Shown: positions 8,708-18,214 of the stretch, piece after piece | Position numbering within the stretch: the stretch's first letter is position 1 | How the letters are laid out: the number at the start of each line of letters is the position of its first letter | DNA from: Myxococcota bacterium | Lineage (GTDB): Bacteria; Myxococcota_A; UBA796; JAFGLY01 | NCBI GenBank assembly: GCA_024276675.1 | Contig: JAJRWT010000008.1 | Span: 1 to 64,000, forward strand | Reading direction: 5' to 3' | Length of the DNA: 64,000 nt | Notes under the pieces: generated by a model | Databases searched by the model: none | Seen by the model: the letters and a program-made list of their open reading frames with translations, nothing else | Told to the model about the DNA's origin: nothing | Program-made: the position numbers and the translations under genes

Positions 8708-9208
8708 ATGAGCCTCCTTCTTCCCATGGCGCCGCTGCCGCTGCTGATGGGATTTACCGCTTGTCGACTCCCGGAATACTCCAACGCGGATCTGCAACTG
8801 GACATCACCGCGGCCCTGCCGGTCCAGGCTACCCAGGTTCGGATCTGCGTCCGGGAATCGGGAACCAGGACCTTGGGGGCTGGAGGGGACCGCTATGCCA
8901 TGCCCGGCCTGCCCCCGGCTACCGCAGCCACGGTGACCGTCGATCTCTTGTACAGCACATCCACGACGGCAGACTCGTCAACCCAGGACTACTCCGGCGC
9001 CATCGTGCTCGCCCGTGCCGGTCCGGCAACCCTGGACAGCGCCAATAGTTACCTTGTCGTTGCATTGGAATATTTCTCAGCCGATACTGGTCTACAGCTC
9101 GCCACCGACTACGAGTGCCCCCAGTGCCCCGCAACCTGTACCGCCGAATCCACTACTCAAACCACCGAGGAGGACAGTTGGCTTCTGGCAGTGCGTTTCC
9201 TGGATTGA
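8708..9208 (+). CDS. Probable lipoprotein, unknown function
   Basis: A 166-residue protein with a short hydrophobic leader ending at a cysteine (LLMGFTAC), then a Ser/Thr/Ala-rich mature part with five later cysteines, three of them clustered in CPQCPATC. The pattern of short strands and Thr-rich turns suggests a secreted beta fold. It lies 30 bp after the previous gene, and its stop overlaps the next reading frame. No family recognised. Confidence 0.7.
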   Translation: MSLLLPMAPLPLLMGFTACRLPEYSNADLQLDITAALPVQATQVRICVRESGTRTLGAGGDRYAMPGLPPATAATVTVDLLYSTSTTADSSTQDYSGAIVLARAGPATLDSANSYLVVALEYFSADTGLQLATDYECPQCPATCTAESTTQTTEEDSWLLAVRFLD

Positions 9209-9618
9209 TGGCCGCGGCCCTCTTCTTGCCACAGCAATGGGCCTGCTCCACGCCATCTGCCCCACCGGAAGAAGACACCGGTTTCTACGTTGCCTCGTCC
9301 GAGCCCCAGGACCGCGACGAGACCGTCGTCGAGGCGGTGAACCCCGAGCTACGCCTGAGCCGCAACGCGGATCCCGGCACCTGTTCCCAGCGGAACGTTT
9401 TCCTGTTGCAGGTGACCGACAGCGGCAACACGGTGACCCGGTATCTGGACTACCAGATCACCTTTCCCGATGACGGTCTCAAGATCTCCATGGAGCCGGA
9501 CAACAACCTTCTTCCCGGCTTCTGGTACATGTTGACCGTGAGCACGGCTGCCGATTCCTGCACCGATCTGGACGGTCTGCCCATACAGCCTTTTTCTTCA
9601 TATTTCTACGTGCCTTGA
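9178..9618 (+). CDS. Probable small lipoprotein
   Basis: A 146-residue product if translation begins at TTG 9178, which has GAGGAGG four bases upstream; ATG 9208 is the alternative and would overlap the preceding stop as TGATG. Either way a hydrophobic segment (LMAAALFLPQQWAC) leads to a cysteine followed by an acidic, Pro-rich linker and a C-terminal part reading FPDDGLKISMEPDNNLLPGFWYMLTVS, like an Ig-type secreted domain in which substrate-independent strands end in WYMLTV. The signal lacks positive charge near its start, which lowers certainty of export. Confidence 0.6.
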   Translation: MASGSAFPGLMAAALFLPQQWACSTPSAPPEEDTGFYVASSEPQDRDETVVEAVNPELRLSRNADPGTCSQRNVFLLQVTDSGNTVTRYLDYQITFPDDGLKISMEPDNNLLPGFWYMLTVSTAADSCTDLDGLPIQPFSSYFYVP

Positions 9619-9650
9619 TCCTGCCCGGAGCCCTCCCGAAAGAGGTGCGA

Positions 9651-11411
9651 ATGTGTTCTCCAAGCATCACTCCTGCATTCGCCTGCGCAACATTGCTCGT
9701 CCTGGTTTCCATCTCCTGTGGGGATTCCGACAAGACCGGCGACACCGCCCTTGATTCCGGCTCTCCCTACGTCTACCGCGACACGGGGCTCTGGCTGGAC
9801 ACCTCTCCCCAACAAGCTGACACGGCCCCCCCCCAGGACACTGCCCAGGAAGTGGTGATGGAATCCCTGGCGCTGTATCCAGTGCAGCTCACCGTGGAGC
9901 CGGGCGCGAGCTTCGCCACCAGGGCGGTGGCTACCATGACCGGGGAGTTGCTGCTGGACGTGGAACCTTCCGACTGCCCCATCACCAGCTCCGCACCAGA
10001 CGTGGCAACCGTGTCCGAAGACGGCAGCGTCCAGGCCCTTGCTCCAGGCGACGCCATCCTGACCGCCTCCTGCTTGGGGCAAGAGGCCAACGCAACCATC
10101 CACGTCACCGAGCCAGGAAGCCTGCAAGTCACCGTGGTGGACGCATCCACCGGCTCACCCCTGGAAGGGGCGATGGTGGTCATCGGCGACACCGGCGTGG
10201 AGTTCACCGACTCCGCTGGTTTCGCTCGACTCGAAACCAGCACCGGCGAAGGTGTGAACCTCAGCGTGTGGGACGATGATCATCTCCCGTTGACCATCAT
10301 GGGAACGGTGTCCAGGGAACTCACCGTGGCCATCACGACATACGAAGACTACCAGGACGAAGGCGCCACCTTCAGCGGCAACGTGGACTTTTCATCGGTC
10401 ATGGAGGGCGCCTGGGATCAGGTTGTGGCCGGGCTCGTGGTATCCTCGGTCCAGGGCAACCCCATGTTCATGGACATCGAATCCCTGGTCTACGACGAAC
10501 GCGAAATCGAGTTCTACGGCTGGCCTCTCACCATTCCCGCCAACGTGGTAGTGAAGAGCGTAGCCGAAGACTACTCCGCCTCGGCATCCACGGGCAGCTT
10601 CGGCGCATGGTCCCTGGCCGGTCCGGTGGGAATCGCGGATCTGACCGCGGCGGTTAGCAACGTGGGCGATGTGCTTGAACTGCTCGTGAACAACCTGGAC
10701 AATTTCTCCTACGGTTGGACGGGCCTCTACGAAGCAGAAACCGGCGGTTCACTGGCCCTGGACATCAGTCCCGACCATAGCTTCAGCGAAGTAGTGCAGG
10801 TAATGGTTCCCGACCTCCCCCTTGGTTTCTCCGGCGACGAAACCCCCATGGTCTTCATCCTGGACGAGGCTCCCGACGACGTGTTCGCCGTCGTAGGGCT
10901 TGGCAGGGGGCGTGGCGAGGTGGCAGCCCTTCGAGCCCCGGAAGGCGTGGTGGCAGGCGCGGAGCATAGCTGGGCTCTGGTGATGGCCCAGGTGGGGGGC
11001 ATCGGTTCGGGCGGTGCCGTGGCCTGCTCCATGAGCGAGTTGTCCGCTGCCTACGCAGATCCGCCATCTCTCCTGGACGTCCCCACCATCGACTATTTCG
11101 ACGGCTCTACCCATGAATTCGCCCTGGAGACCGACTCCAGGGCGGACCTGGTGGGCGTGGTCGTGGAAGGTGGGGGAGGGGAGTTGCGCCAGGTCTACCT
11201 GGACCGGGGAGCCATTACCGACACCCTGCCGGCCTCCGCCTTCGACTTCAGCTACGGCGAAACCACCTGGACCCTGCGGGCTCTGGAGACCACCGTGGAC
11301 ACCTTCGAGGGCTTTGCCAGCAGCGGCCGGCTTTCGGACGGTGACTTGAAGGACATTCTCCTGGGCTCCGTGGAACTCGCCATGTCCTTCGAGGGAACTG
11401 GTGGCCACTGA
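9651..11411 (+). CDS. Lipoprotein with bacterial Ig-like and carboxypeptidase-regulatory-like domains
   Basis: A 586-residue protein. I chose ATG 9651 (after AGAGGTG) because a signal sequence follows directly, ending in LVSISCGDSDKTGDTALDSG, a lipobox-type cysteine and an Asp-Thr-Gly linker typical of this genome. Two domains follow: a Big_2-like region (LYPVQLTVEPGASF...SSAPDVATVSEDGSVQALAPGDAILTA) and a carboxypeptidase-regulatory-like one (LQVTVVDASTGSPLEGAMVVIGDTG...TDSAGFARL). The remaining 400 residues are beta-rich with no recognised family. It probably sits on the outer membrane. Its stop overlaps the GTG start of the next gene. Confidence 0.85.
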   Translation: MCSPSITPAFACATLLVLVSISCGDSDKTGDTALDSGSPYVYRDTGLWLDTSPQQADTAPPQDTAQEVVMESLALYPVQLTVEPGASFATRAVATMTGELLLDVEPSDCPITSSAPDVATVSEDGSVQALAPGDAILTASCLGQEANATIHVTEPGSLQVTVVDASTGSPLEGAMVVIGDTGVEFTDSAGFARLETSTGEGVNLSVWDDDHLPLTIMGTVSRELTVAITTYEDYQDEGATFSGNVDFSSVMEGAWDQVVAGLVVSSVQGNPMFMDIESLVYDEREIEFYGWPLTIPANVVVKSVAEDYSASASTGSFGAWSLAGPVGIADLTAAVSNVGDVLELLVNNLDNFSYGWTGLYEAETGGSLALDISPDHSFSEVVQVMVPDLPLGFSGDETPMVFILDEAPDDVFAVVGLGRGRGEVAALRAPEGVVAGAEHSWALVMAQVGGIGSGGAVACSMSELSAAYADPPSLLDVPTIDYFDGSTHEFALETDSRADLVGVVVEGGGGELRQVYLDRGAITDTLPASAFDFSYGETTWTLRALETTVDTFEGFASSGRLSDGDLKDILLGSVELAMSFEGTGGH

Positions 11412-14400
11412 GCACGGCACGAAATCAGGCCGGGACGGGCGGGGGCGGCCTTTGAAGAACACCGTGGGCTCCCCTCTCGGCCATTGGCCATGGATCTGGA
11501 AACCACCTGTAAGACCCGGGCTCCCCCCACACCTGGAAAAACTCTCGGGAGCCTGGCTGGTGGGCGCTCGTCTCCAGGGCCTTGAGTTGATGGGGCGCGA
11601 TCTCCACGCCGTGCGCCTCGACGGTGCCGAGTTGGACAGTGCTCGTCTCGATGGGGCTGATCTCAGCGACTCCATGCTCTCCATGTGCACTCTGCGAGCT
11701 GCCAGACTCAACGACGCCGTCCTGGACAGGATGACGGCAGCGGGCATGGATGCAACGGGAGCCCAGTTCCGGCAATCCAGCCTCAATGGTGCCCACCTGG
11801 AGTCCAGCAAGCTGGTGGGAGCAAGGCTTGATGGCGCGCAGCTCGCCGGCGCCCACCTGGACCATGCCGACCTGGAAGCTGCCAATCTGGCGGGGAGCAA
11901 CTTGAGGGATTCCATCATGCGCGGCGCGCGCCTCGTGGGGAGCGACCTGCGTTCCGCAGATCTGCGTAACGCGGACTTGCGGGGGGCCGACCTCGGTGGC
12001 GCCGACCTTGGGGATTCAAACCTGGACGGCGCATGTTTCCTGGGCTCCAACCTCGATGGTGCCAAGCTCTACCCTGCCTCCGCCCGAAAGACCCGTTTTC
12101 GACTGGATGAACAGCTCTCCAAGGAATCCGCTGACAGGCTGCGTGAACTGGGCGCTATCCTGCTTCCCACGGAGTTCTCCTACTCCACCGGGAAGATTCG
12201 AACACTGGCGTCGGTGTTTTCGGTAGCTCTCACGTGCATCCTTGGCCTCTGGCAAAAAGCCCGGAGCCAGTTGAAGAGCGCCGGGCGGATCGTGCTGGCG
12301 CACGGAATCAGCTCGCTGGGAGCATCTGCCAGGTTCGCCCGTCGCATCCTGGGAGCCGCGGTACGTTCTCCCACCGAAGAGCTACGTGCGGGCAGCGTCA
12401 TGCACCACAGGGATCTTTCCGGTCTCTACCTGGCCAACCGGGACCTCAGGGGGGCGGACCTGAGGGCATCACGGCTCGTGGCTGCGGATCTGTCACGAAC
12501 GGACCTGCGGGACGCCCAGTTGGAAGGTGCGGATCTGTCGGGAGCCAACCTGTCGGGAGCGAATCTCGAAGGAGCAGGCCTGCGCGGGGTCAATCTCTCC
12601 CACGCTCTTCTGGCGGGTGCCCGCATGGGCGGCGCCGACCTGACCGGGGCCAGGCTCTATCGGACCGATGCCAGAGCCTGCGTGATGCAGGGCGTGGTTG
12701 CGAAAGAGACATCCTTCGCCGAGGCCAACCTGCAAGATGCCCTGCTTGGCGACGCGGACCTTTCCCGCGCGGTAATGGACGGTGCAAACCTGCGGGGCTG
12801 CAGCTTCGAGAATTGCAGGCCCGATGGCATGTCGCTGGGCCCACAGACTGGTCTGGCTCCCGACTCCTTGAAGCAGCTCCTGGATGCCGGGGCCTTTATT
12901 CGCAGCAAAAATCGAGTGCCGGCCCACAGGGGCGGCCTGTTGCCATCGGTTTTTCGACCTGGCAGTCGGGGTCCTGACACCATCCCCACAGCCAGCGAGG
13001 GGGCGGCCACTGTCACCAGGCCCCCGGCCCGCAGGCTGGCTCTGGTCCTGGTGGCTGCGTCAGCCTTTGCTCTCCTGACTTTTCTGTTAGTTCGCTTTTT
13101 TCAGCCAGCGTCCATGTCAGACGCAAATCTCGAGCAGGCGGCCGAGGCCGCTGCCGACGAAGGAGACCTCCAACAGGCTTTCGATGGCTTCGACAGCCTG
13201 CAGGACCGCTCACCCGACACACGAACCCGCGTGGCCTGGATACTGGAGAGCGCCATGGTGTTGGAGCAGGATGGCGCCTGGGCCGAGGCCGCTTCCACCC
13301 TGGCACGGGCCGTGGCTCTGGACCCGGACGACAACGAGCTGGAGATACGGATCTCGCTGGAATACGCAAAGGCTCTTGGCCGGGCGGGAAGCAGCCTGGA
13401 CTCCATCGCCGTATACGAGGATCTGTTGGAAAACCCCGCCATCGACCCGGAGCAGCTTGCCGAGTGCATGATCGGCCTGGTGGATCGCTACTACCTGCTG
13501 GGTTTCCACAACAGGGCAGTGGAAGCGCAGCGGCGTGCGATGGAGCGCTTTCCGGCGAACCCCGAGGTGGGCGTCAACCTGGCCCGGCGAATTGCCGGGA
13601 TCTATATCTCCGGGGACCGACCACGAGAAGCCCTGAAGATTCTCAGCTTCGTCCCGAGCAAGGATCTACCGAACTCTGAACGAGCGACGTTGCTGCTGAC
13701 CGTGGCCCAGGCCCAGGACCTGCTGGGTCGCTACGGCCAGGCGATGCAAAGCTACGAGAAGGCGCTGGCGTTGCTGGATCCTGGTGACCCTACTGCCCTG
13801 TCCGCAAGGTATCGCGTGGCGCGCATCCGGGTTGAGCAGGGCGACATGGCCGGCGCGAGTGGAATACTGGAACAACTGGATTCGCCTGACGTTCCACCGG
13901 ACATCAGGGCACGTTCGATTCTGCTGCTGGCAGAGAGCCTTCGCAGGCAGGGCGAGGTACACAAGGCAAGAGAGCTGTACCGCAGGATTGTCCAGGAGTT
14001 CCCCCACCAGGAGGACTCCGTCGCCGAGGCCCGGATGGGACTGGGTTCGACCCTGGGTACCCTGGGGGGAAACACTTCGGTGGAAGCTTTGCTCCAGGAG
14101 CTTGACCAGGGTGGGCAACCAGTCATGGCCGCTGCCGACATACTTTTGGGACGGGCGCAGGCCCTGTTGGACCAGGGAAACCATGATCTCGCCCTGGACA
14201 TTTTTGATCGAGTAGCCTCCGCCTTCGCTCCAGGTGACCGGTGGGGCAGGGCCGCCGTGTCCGGCAGGGCCAGCGCGCTTTCAGGGATGGGCAGACACAC
14301 CGAGGCCCTGGAGTTGCTCAAGCTGCTTCGCGCCGGAGCTTCGGGGACGGAGAGCCTGGTGCTGGACGTGCGGATGGGCGACACGCTCCTGAAGATGGGC

Positions 14401-16266
14401 AGGTTGGCTGAAGCCAGCACTGCCTTCCAGTCGGTATCGGAAGTCACACAGGGCAACGGCGAAGCTGCCGCATATGCCATCCTTGGACTGGGCCAGGCCG
14501 CGGAATCCCAGGGAGACGCCCCACGGGCTGTTCGGCTCTACTCACAGGTAGTCCACTCGGACCAGGCGCCCGAGGTCAGGGCCGATGCCCTGGAAAAACT
14601 GGCGGGTCTCTACTTCGAGACAGGGCGGGATGAACAGGCCGTGCAGCTCTACAGGGAGTTTCTGGATCTGCTGGCCCTTGGAAGTCCTGCCTCCACAATG
14701 GCCCGTTTCGCCCTGGCCGACATCTATGCCCGGCAGGGTGAACTCTCCATGGAACAGGCAGTCCTGGAGGAGATTATCCATGAGGGCAGCAGCTCCGATG
14801 CCAAGTGGCGGGCAAGGGCGAGGCTGGCAGAGATGGCCTTGCGAAGGGGTGAGCCGGACAAAGCGCTGGAATCCTATGGAGAACTGCTCATGGTCCCTGG
14901 ACTTCCCGACGACATCCGTGCCGACGTGGCATGGGGCCGGGCAAGCGCCATGATTCAGAGCGGGCAGGCCATGGAGGCCCTGGGCTACCTGGACGTTGCC
15001 CTTGAAAAACCCGAAAACAGCTCCCAGGTAGAAGCCCTTCGACAACTCCGGCAACAGGCTATGGTGGCCACGGGTCAAATCTCGCAGGAAGACCTGCCCC
15101 AGGAGACCAAATCAGACCAGGCCGTGACGGACATCCAGGCAAGTCTGGCCGAGGCAGCCTCGTTCAGGGACATGGGCCAGGCGGACAAGGCCATGGCCCT
15201 CTACCAGTCCTTGTTGGACAAGGTGGAAGACAGACCCGCCAGGGCTTCCATCATGCGGGAGATGGCGCTGGCCAACCAGGACCGGGAAGCGGCACGAAAC
15301 ACCCTGGAGCGAATCGTCACTGAATACTCCGACCTGCCCGAAGCCAGTTTCATGGCCGGATACTCGTTGGGCGAAATGGATGTGGAGGAAAACGACCCTG
15401 AGGCTGCATTGGCCAGGTACTCCACTCTCGAACCTCCCGACCAGGGGCACAGGCTGTGGTTGGCGGAAGCCAGGGCCAGAGCGCTGGTGGCTGCCGGCAG
15501 GTGGGACGAGGCCCGCGCCCAGTGGGGCAGGGTGCTCAAGGATTGGGCAGGTGATCCTGCTGCCTCGGCCGCTGCCTGGATGGGACTGGGGCAGTTGCTC
15601 ATGCAACAGGGCGACACCGACAGGGGCATCGCTGCGTTGACCAGGGCGTTTGAAGTGGCTCCGGAGGGCATACTGCGCGACAGGGCACAGTTGTTGCTGG
15701 CATCGGCCTCCATGGAGGTGGGCGATACTGCGGGAGCGCGCATGTTGCTCTCAAGGCTCCTGGCTGATTCCCGGGACCGCGAGATTCTGCTTCAGGCCCG
15801 CCTGGCTCTCTCGGGCGTTCTCCAGGAGCAGGGCGAATGGAAGAACGCGCTCCAGGTCCTGGAGCAGGCGGAGCCGGGGGACCTGGGGCTGGCCTACATC
15901 GTGCAGGTGGCCGACGCAAGGGGAGTCTGCTTGATGGGTTTGGGGCGGATTGAACCGGCAGAGAAGCTGTACCGGCAACTGGACGAAACCTGGGGGTCCG
16001 TGCCGGAGGCACACGAGACCGCCATCATGGGACTGGCCGAAGTGTCCGCGGCTGGTGGAGACATGGACGAAGCGCGCAGACTCTACCGGTCGCTGGTCTC
16101 TGGAGCCCAGGACCGCTTCCGGCAAGCACAGGCGCTGCTGCGCATGGCACAGCTCTTGGAACAGAACGGGCGAATCGAAGAAGCCCGCAAGGTTTTTCAG
16201 GAGATCCTGGTCTCCTACCAGGACGAAGAAGAGATCGCCGTTGCTGCCGAGGAGGCTCTAAAATGA
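11401..16266 (+). CDS. Giant pentapeptide-repeat / transmembrane / TPR protein
   Basis: A 1621-residue protein starting at GTG 11401, overlapping the previous stop. Two pentapeptide-repeat blocks (A-D/N-L-x-x pattern; about 51-224 and 337-480), each expected to fold into a right-handed quadrilateral beta-helix, flank a helical segment with a possible membrane stretch (LASVFSVALTCILGLWQ, about 269-285). A clear transmembrane helix follows (LALVLVAASAFALLTFLLV, about 546-564). The remaining thousand residues are TPR repeats of about 34 residues (for example EQDGAWAEAASTLARAVALD). No signal peptide is present, so topology suggests cytoplasmic pentapeptide blocks and periplasmic TPRs. No enzyme motif was seen; a scaffold role is inferred. 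I do not know this architecture from a named family. Confidence 0.9.
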   Translation: MATEHGTKSGRDGRGRPLKNTVGSPLGHWPWIWKPPVRPGLPPHLEKLSGAWLVGARLQGLELMGRDLHAVRLDGAELDSARLDGADLSDSMLSMCTLRAARLNDAVLDRMTAAGMDATGAQFRQSSLNGAHLESSKLVGARLDGAQLAGAHLDHADLEAANLAGSNLRDSIMRGARLVGSDLRSADLRNADLRGADLGGADLGDSNLDGACFLGSNLDGAKLYPASARKTRFRLDEQLSKESADRLRELGAILLPTEFSYSTGKIRTLASVFSVALTCILGLWQKARSQLKSAGRIVLAHGISSLGASARFARRILGAAVRSPTEELRAGSVMHHRDLSGLYLANRDLRGADLRASRLVAADLSRTDLRDAQLEGADLSGANLSGANLEGAGLRGVNLSHALLAGARMGGADLTGARLYRTDARACVMQGVVAKETSFAEANLQDALLGDADLSRAVMDGANLRGCSFENCRPDGMSLGPQTGLAPDSLKQLLDAGAFIRSKNRVPAHRGGLLPSVFRPGSRGPDTIPTASEGAATVTRPPARRLALVLVAASAFALLTFLLVRFFQPASMSDANLEQAAEAAADEGDLQQAFDGFDSLQDRSPDTRTRVAWILESAMVLEQDGAWAEAASTLARAVALDPDDNELEIRISLEYAKALGRAGSSLDSIAVYEDLLENPAIDPEQLAECMIGLVDRYYLLGFHNRAVEAQRRAMERFPANPEVGVNLARRIAGIYISGDRPREALKILSFVPSKDLPNSERATLLLTVAQAQDLLGRYGQAMQSYEKALALLDPGDPTALSARYRVARIRVEQGDMAGASGILEQLDSPDVPPDIRARSILLLAESLRRQGEVHKARELYRRIVQEFPHQEDSVAEARMGLGSTLGTLGGNTSVEALLQELDQGGQPVMAAADILLGRAQALLDQGNHDLALDIFDRVASAFAPGDRWGRAAVSGRASALSGMGRHTEALELLKLLRAGASGTESLVLDVRMGDTLLKMGRLAEASTAFQSVSEVTQGNGEAAAYAILGLGQAAESQGDAPRAVRLYSQVVHSDQAPEVRADALEKLAGLYFETGRDEQAVQLYREFLDLLALGSPASTMARFALADIYARQGELSMEQAVLEEIIHEGSSSDAKWRARARLAEMALRRGEPDKALESYGELLMVPGLPDDIRADVAWGRASAMIQSGQAMEALGYLDVALEKPENSSQVEALRQLRQQAMVATGQISQEDLPQETKSDQAVTDIQASLAEAASFRDMGQADKAMALYQSLLDKVEDRPARASIMREMALANQDREAARNTLERIVTEYSDLPEASFMAGYSLGEMDVEENDPEAALARYSTLEPPDQGHRLWLAEARARALVAAGRWDEARAQWGRVLKDWAGDPAASAAAWMGLGQLLMQQGDTDRGIAALTRAFEVAPEGILRDRAQLLLASASMEVGDTAGARMLLSRLLADSRDREILLQARLALSGVLQEQGEWKNALQVLEQAEPGDLGLAYIVQVADARGVCLMGLGRIEPAEKLYRQLDETWGSVPEAHETAIMGLAEVSAAGGDMDEARRLYRSLVSGAQDRFRQAQALLRMAQLLEQNGRIEEARKVFQEILVSYQDEEEIAVAAEEALK

Positions 16267-16352
16267 TATGCCCTTGCCAGGAGAAGTGGCCGGGCTCGAC
16301 ACCAGGTGTCCCTGGCGCTTCCATTACTTCAACAGCAGATTTGGAGAACAGC

Positions 16353-17336
16353 ATGAGACCCACGGTCAAATCCTTGCTCGTAGCCATGAATCCGGCATTG
16401 CTTCTGCTCATGACCATGGGTTGCGGATCCGTCGACGAAACCGGCTACACAGGTGATACGGCATCGGAAACATCCGTCGACACGCAGGAAACCGGAGATA
16501 CCGAGCTTCAGCCGGTGTGGGAAAACGAGCGCGTGGAGACCTCTTCCACCCTGAACGACCTCTACGCCGCCGTGGACGGGCTGTACACGGTTGGCACCAA
16601 CGGCGCCATGTGGCTCTACCGCTACGACTCGGAGTGGTCCTCCATCGCGGTGGACGTTGGTGGAGCCGATTTGAACGGAATCTGGGGCATGAGTGGCTCG
16701 AAGGACACCCAGTTCGTCGCCGTGGGGAAGGAAGGCATGGTGGTGAGCTACAGCTCCGGACTCCTTGACATCCAGGATCTTGGCACCGCCAACTTCGAGT
16801 CCGTGGACGGACCCACCCCCGACAACCTGGTGGCAGTGGGTTGGGGAGGTGCCTATCACTGGGACGGTAGCGAGTGGGACTACGAGCGTCTTCCCAACGA
16901 CGAGCAGCTCAACGACGTGTGGGCCACCGCCAACCTGACCTTTGCTGTTGGCGAGGATGGCGCCATCGTCTCGCGGAGCGCCGGGATCTGGACCCCCATG
17001 GGCTCTCCTACATACGAAGATCTATACGGCATCAGCGGAACAACCGAGACCGACATCTGGGCCGTCGGAAAGGACGGTCTCATCATCCACTACGACGGCG
17101 CCCAGTGGACCGAAGCGGCCAAGCCCACGGCCCAGACCCTGTGGGCGGTGTGGGCGGCCGACAATGACAGGGTTTTCGCAGTGGGAAGCAACGGAACCGC
17201 ACTGCTCTACGACGGCACGGACTGGCTCAATCTCTACACCGGTGTAGACAACAATCTCTACGCCGTGGGCGGGCTATCGGAGACAGATTGTTGGGCAGTC
17301 GGAAACCGTGGAATCGTGCTTCACTACGTGGAGTGA
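16353..17336 (+). CDS. Lipoprotein with beta-propeller-like repeats
   Basis: A 327-residue protein. ATG 16353 is chosen because it begins a signal (MRPTVKSLLVAMNPALLLL) ending at a lipobox-type LMTMGC, followed by an Asp/Thr/Gly-rich linker (YTGDTASETSVDTQETGDT). The mature part holds six to seven imperfect repeats of the type L-x-D/G-I-W-x...V-A-V-G-x-x-G-x-I/V (for example DLYGISGTTETDIWAVGKDG and LWAVWAADNDRVFAVGSNG), like the one-sided propellers seen in secreted myxobacterial proteins. Its 3' end overlaps the stop of trmJ on the other strand by 13 bp. Ligand unknown. Confidence 0.85.
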   Translation: MRPTVKSLLVAMNPALLLLMTMGCGSVDETGYTGDTASETSVDTQETGDTELQPVWENERVETSSTLNDLYAAVDGLYTVGTNGAMWLYRYDSEWSSIAVDVGGADLNGIWGMSGSKDTQFVAVGKEGMVVSYSSGLLDIQDLGTANFESVDGPTPDNLVAVGWGGAYHWDGSEWDYERLPNDEQLNDVWATANLTFAVGEDGAIVSRSAGIWTPMGSPTYEDLYGISGTTETDIWAVGKDGLIIHYDGAQWTEAAKPTAQTLWAVWAADNDRVFAVGSNGTALLYDGTDWLNLYTGVDNNLYAVGGLSETDCWAVGNRGIVLHYVE

Positions 17337-18202
17337 CCGGGCTTGTCCAACTCGTAGCACAGCTTCGCGATCATACCCAACAAGATTTCGGTTTCGCGTC
17401 GAGAAGCAGAGGCCCTTTGAAGGATCTGGTGGATGGTGAGTTGGACCTTGTCGGGGCTACGCCCTGCCAGGTACGATGTGCGTGAGAGCAAGTCCACCAC
17501 TTTCCGGGCCACCTCCGCCGTCTCGGTCACGCTGGCGGGTCTGCCTCCAGGGCCCTGGGGCTGATTGCGAGGAGCTGCCGGAACCTGCCTGGAGCCGCGA
17601 CGGGTCTGGCGGGCCCGTGCAGGTGGTCGATAGCCACGACGACGGGCCTCCTCGAAGATGTGATGTGCGAAGACCAGTACTGCCTGGGCCAGGTTCAGAG
17701 AGTGGGCACGATCCGTGTGGATGGTTGCGAGGGCATGACAATACAGAAGGCTGGAGTTGTCCAGCCCCGAGTCCTCCGGTCCGAACAGCAACGCAGTTCG
17801 ACCGGGATGATCCAGGACGAGACTGGCCAGCGACGGGGGATCATGGACGGGCCACCTTAGTCGCCGACCACGTGCGGTGGTGCCGACGACCAGTGTACAG
17901 TCGGAAAGCGCTTGCGAAAGCGAGTGTACGATTCGGGATTCTTCCAGGATGTTCACGGCACCGGGCGCCATCCAGGCTGCCATTTGTTTTCTATGGGTCT
18001 GGGGTGCGACCTGGGCCAGATCCCAAAGCCCCATGTTTTTCATGGCCCTGGCGCAGGCACCGACGTTGCCCGACTGGATGGGCCTCACCAGCACGATTCG
18101 TACACGATCAGAGAAAGCAGCCAGGTGGGGATCAGGCGGTGTCTCGGGAGATGGGCCGGGTTCCATGCTGCTGAAGTCCGCGGGCTGCCGGGATACGCTC
18201 AT
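17324..18202 (-). CDS. trmJ: TrmJ-like SPOUT tRNA (Nm32) 2'-O-methyltransferase
   Basis: A 292-residue SpoU/TrmH-superfamily enzyme. The three knot motifs are clear: NVGACARAMKNMG (about 46-58, with the catalytic-type Arg), FGPEDSGL, and SLNLAQAVLVFAHHIFEEA near 168-186. The N-terminal placement of the methyltransferase domain, followed by an Arg/Pro-rich linker and a C-terminal helical region (VQLTIHQILQRASASRRETEILLGM), is the TrmJ layout; TrmJ methylates position 32 of tRNA anticodon loops using AdoMet. Other 2'-O-RNA methyltransferases of the family cannot be excluded. It begins 12 bp after the Hsp70 paralogue and is probably cotranscribed with it. Confidence 0.88.
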   Translation of the reverse strand: MSVSRQPADFSSMEPGPSPETPPDPHLAAFSDRVRIVLVRPIQSGNVGACARAMKNMGLWDLAQVAPQTHRKQMAAWMAPGAVNILEESRIVHSLSQALSDCTLVVGTTARGRRLRWPVHDPPSLASLVLDHPGRTALLFGPEDSGLDNSSLLYCHALATIHTDRAHSLNLAQAVLVFAHHIFEEARRRGYRPPARARQTRRGSRQVPAAPRNQPQGPGGRPASVTETAEVARKVVDLLSRTSYLAGRSPDKVQLTIHQILQRASASRRETEILLGMIAKLCYELDKPGHST

Positions 18203-18214
18203 GAGGGGAAGTTC

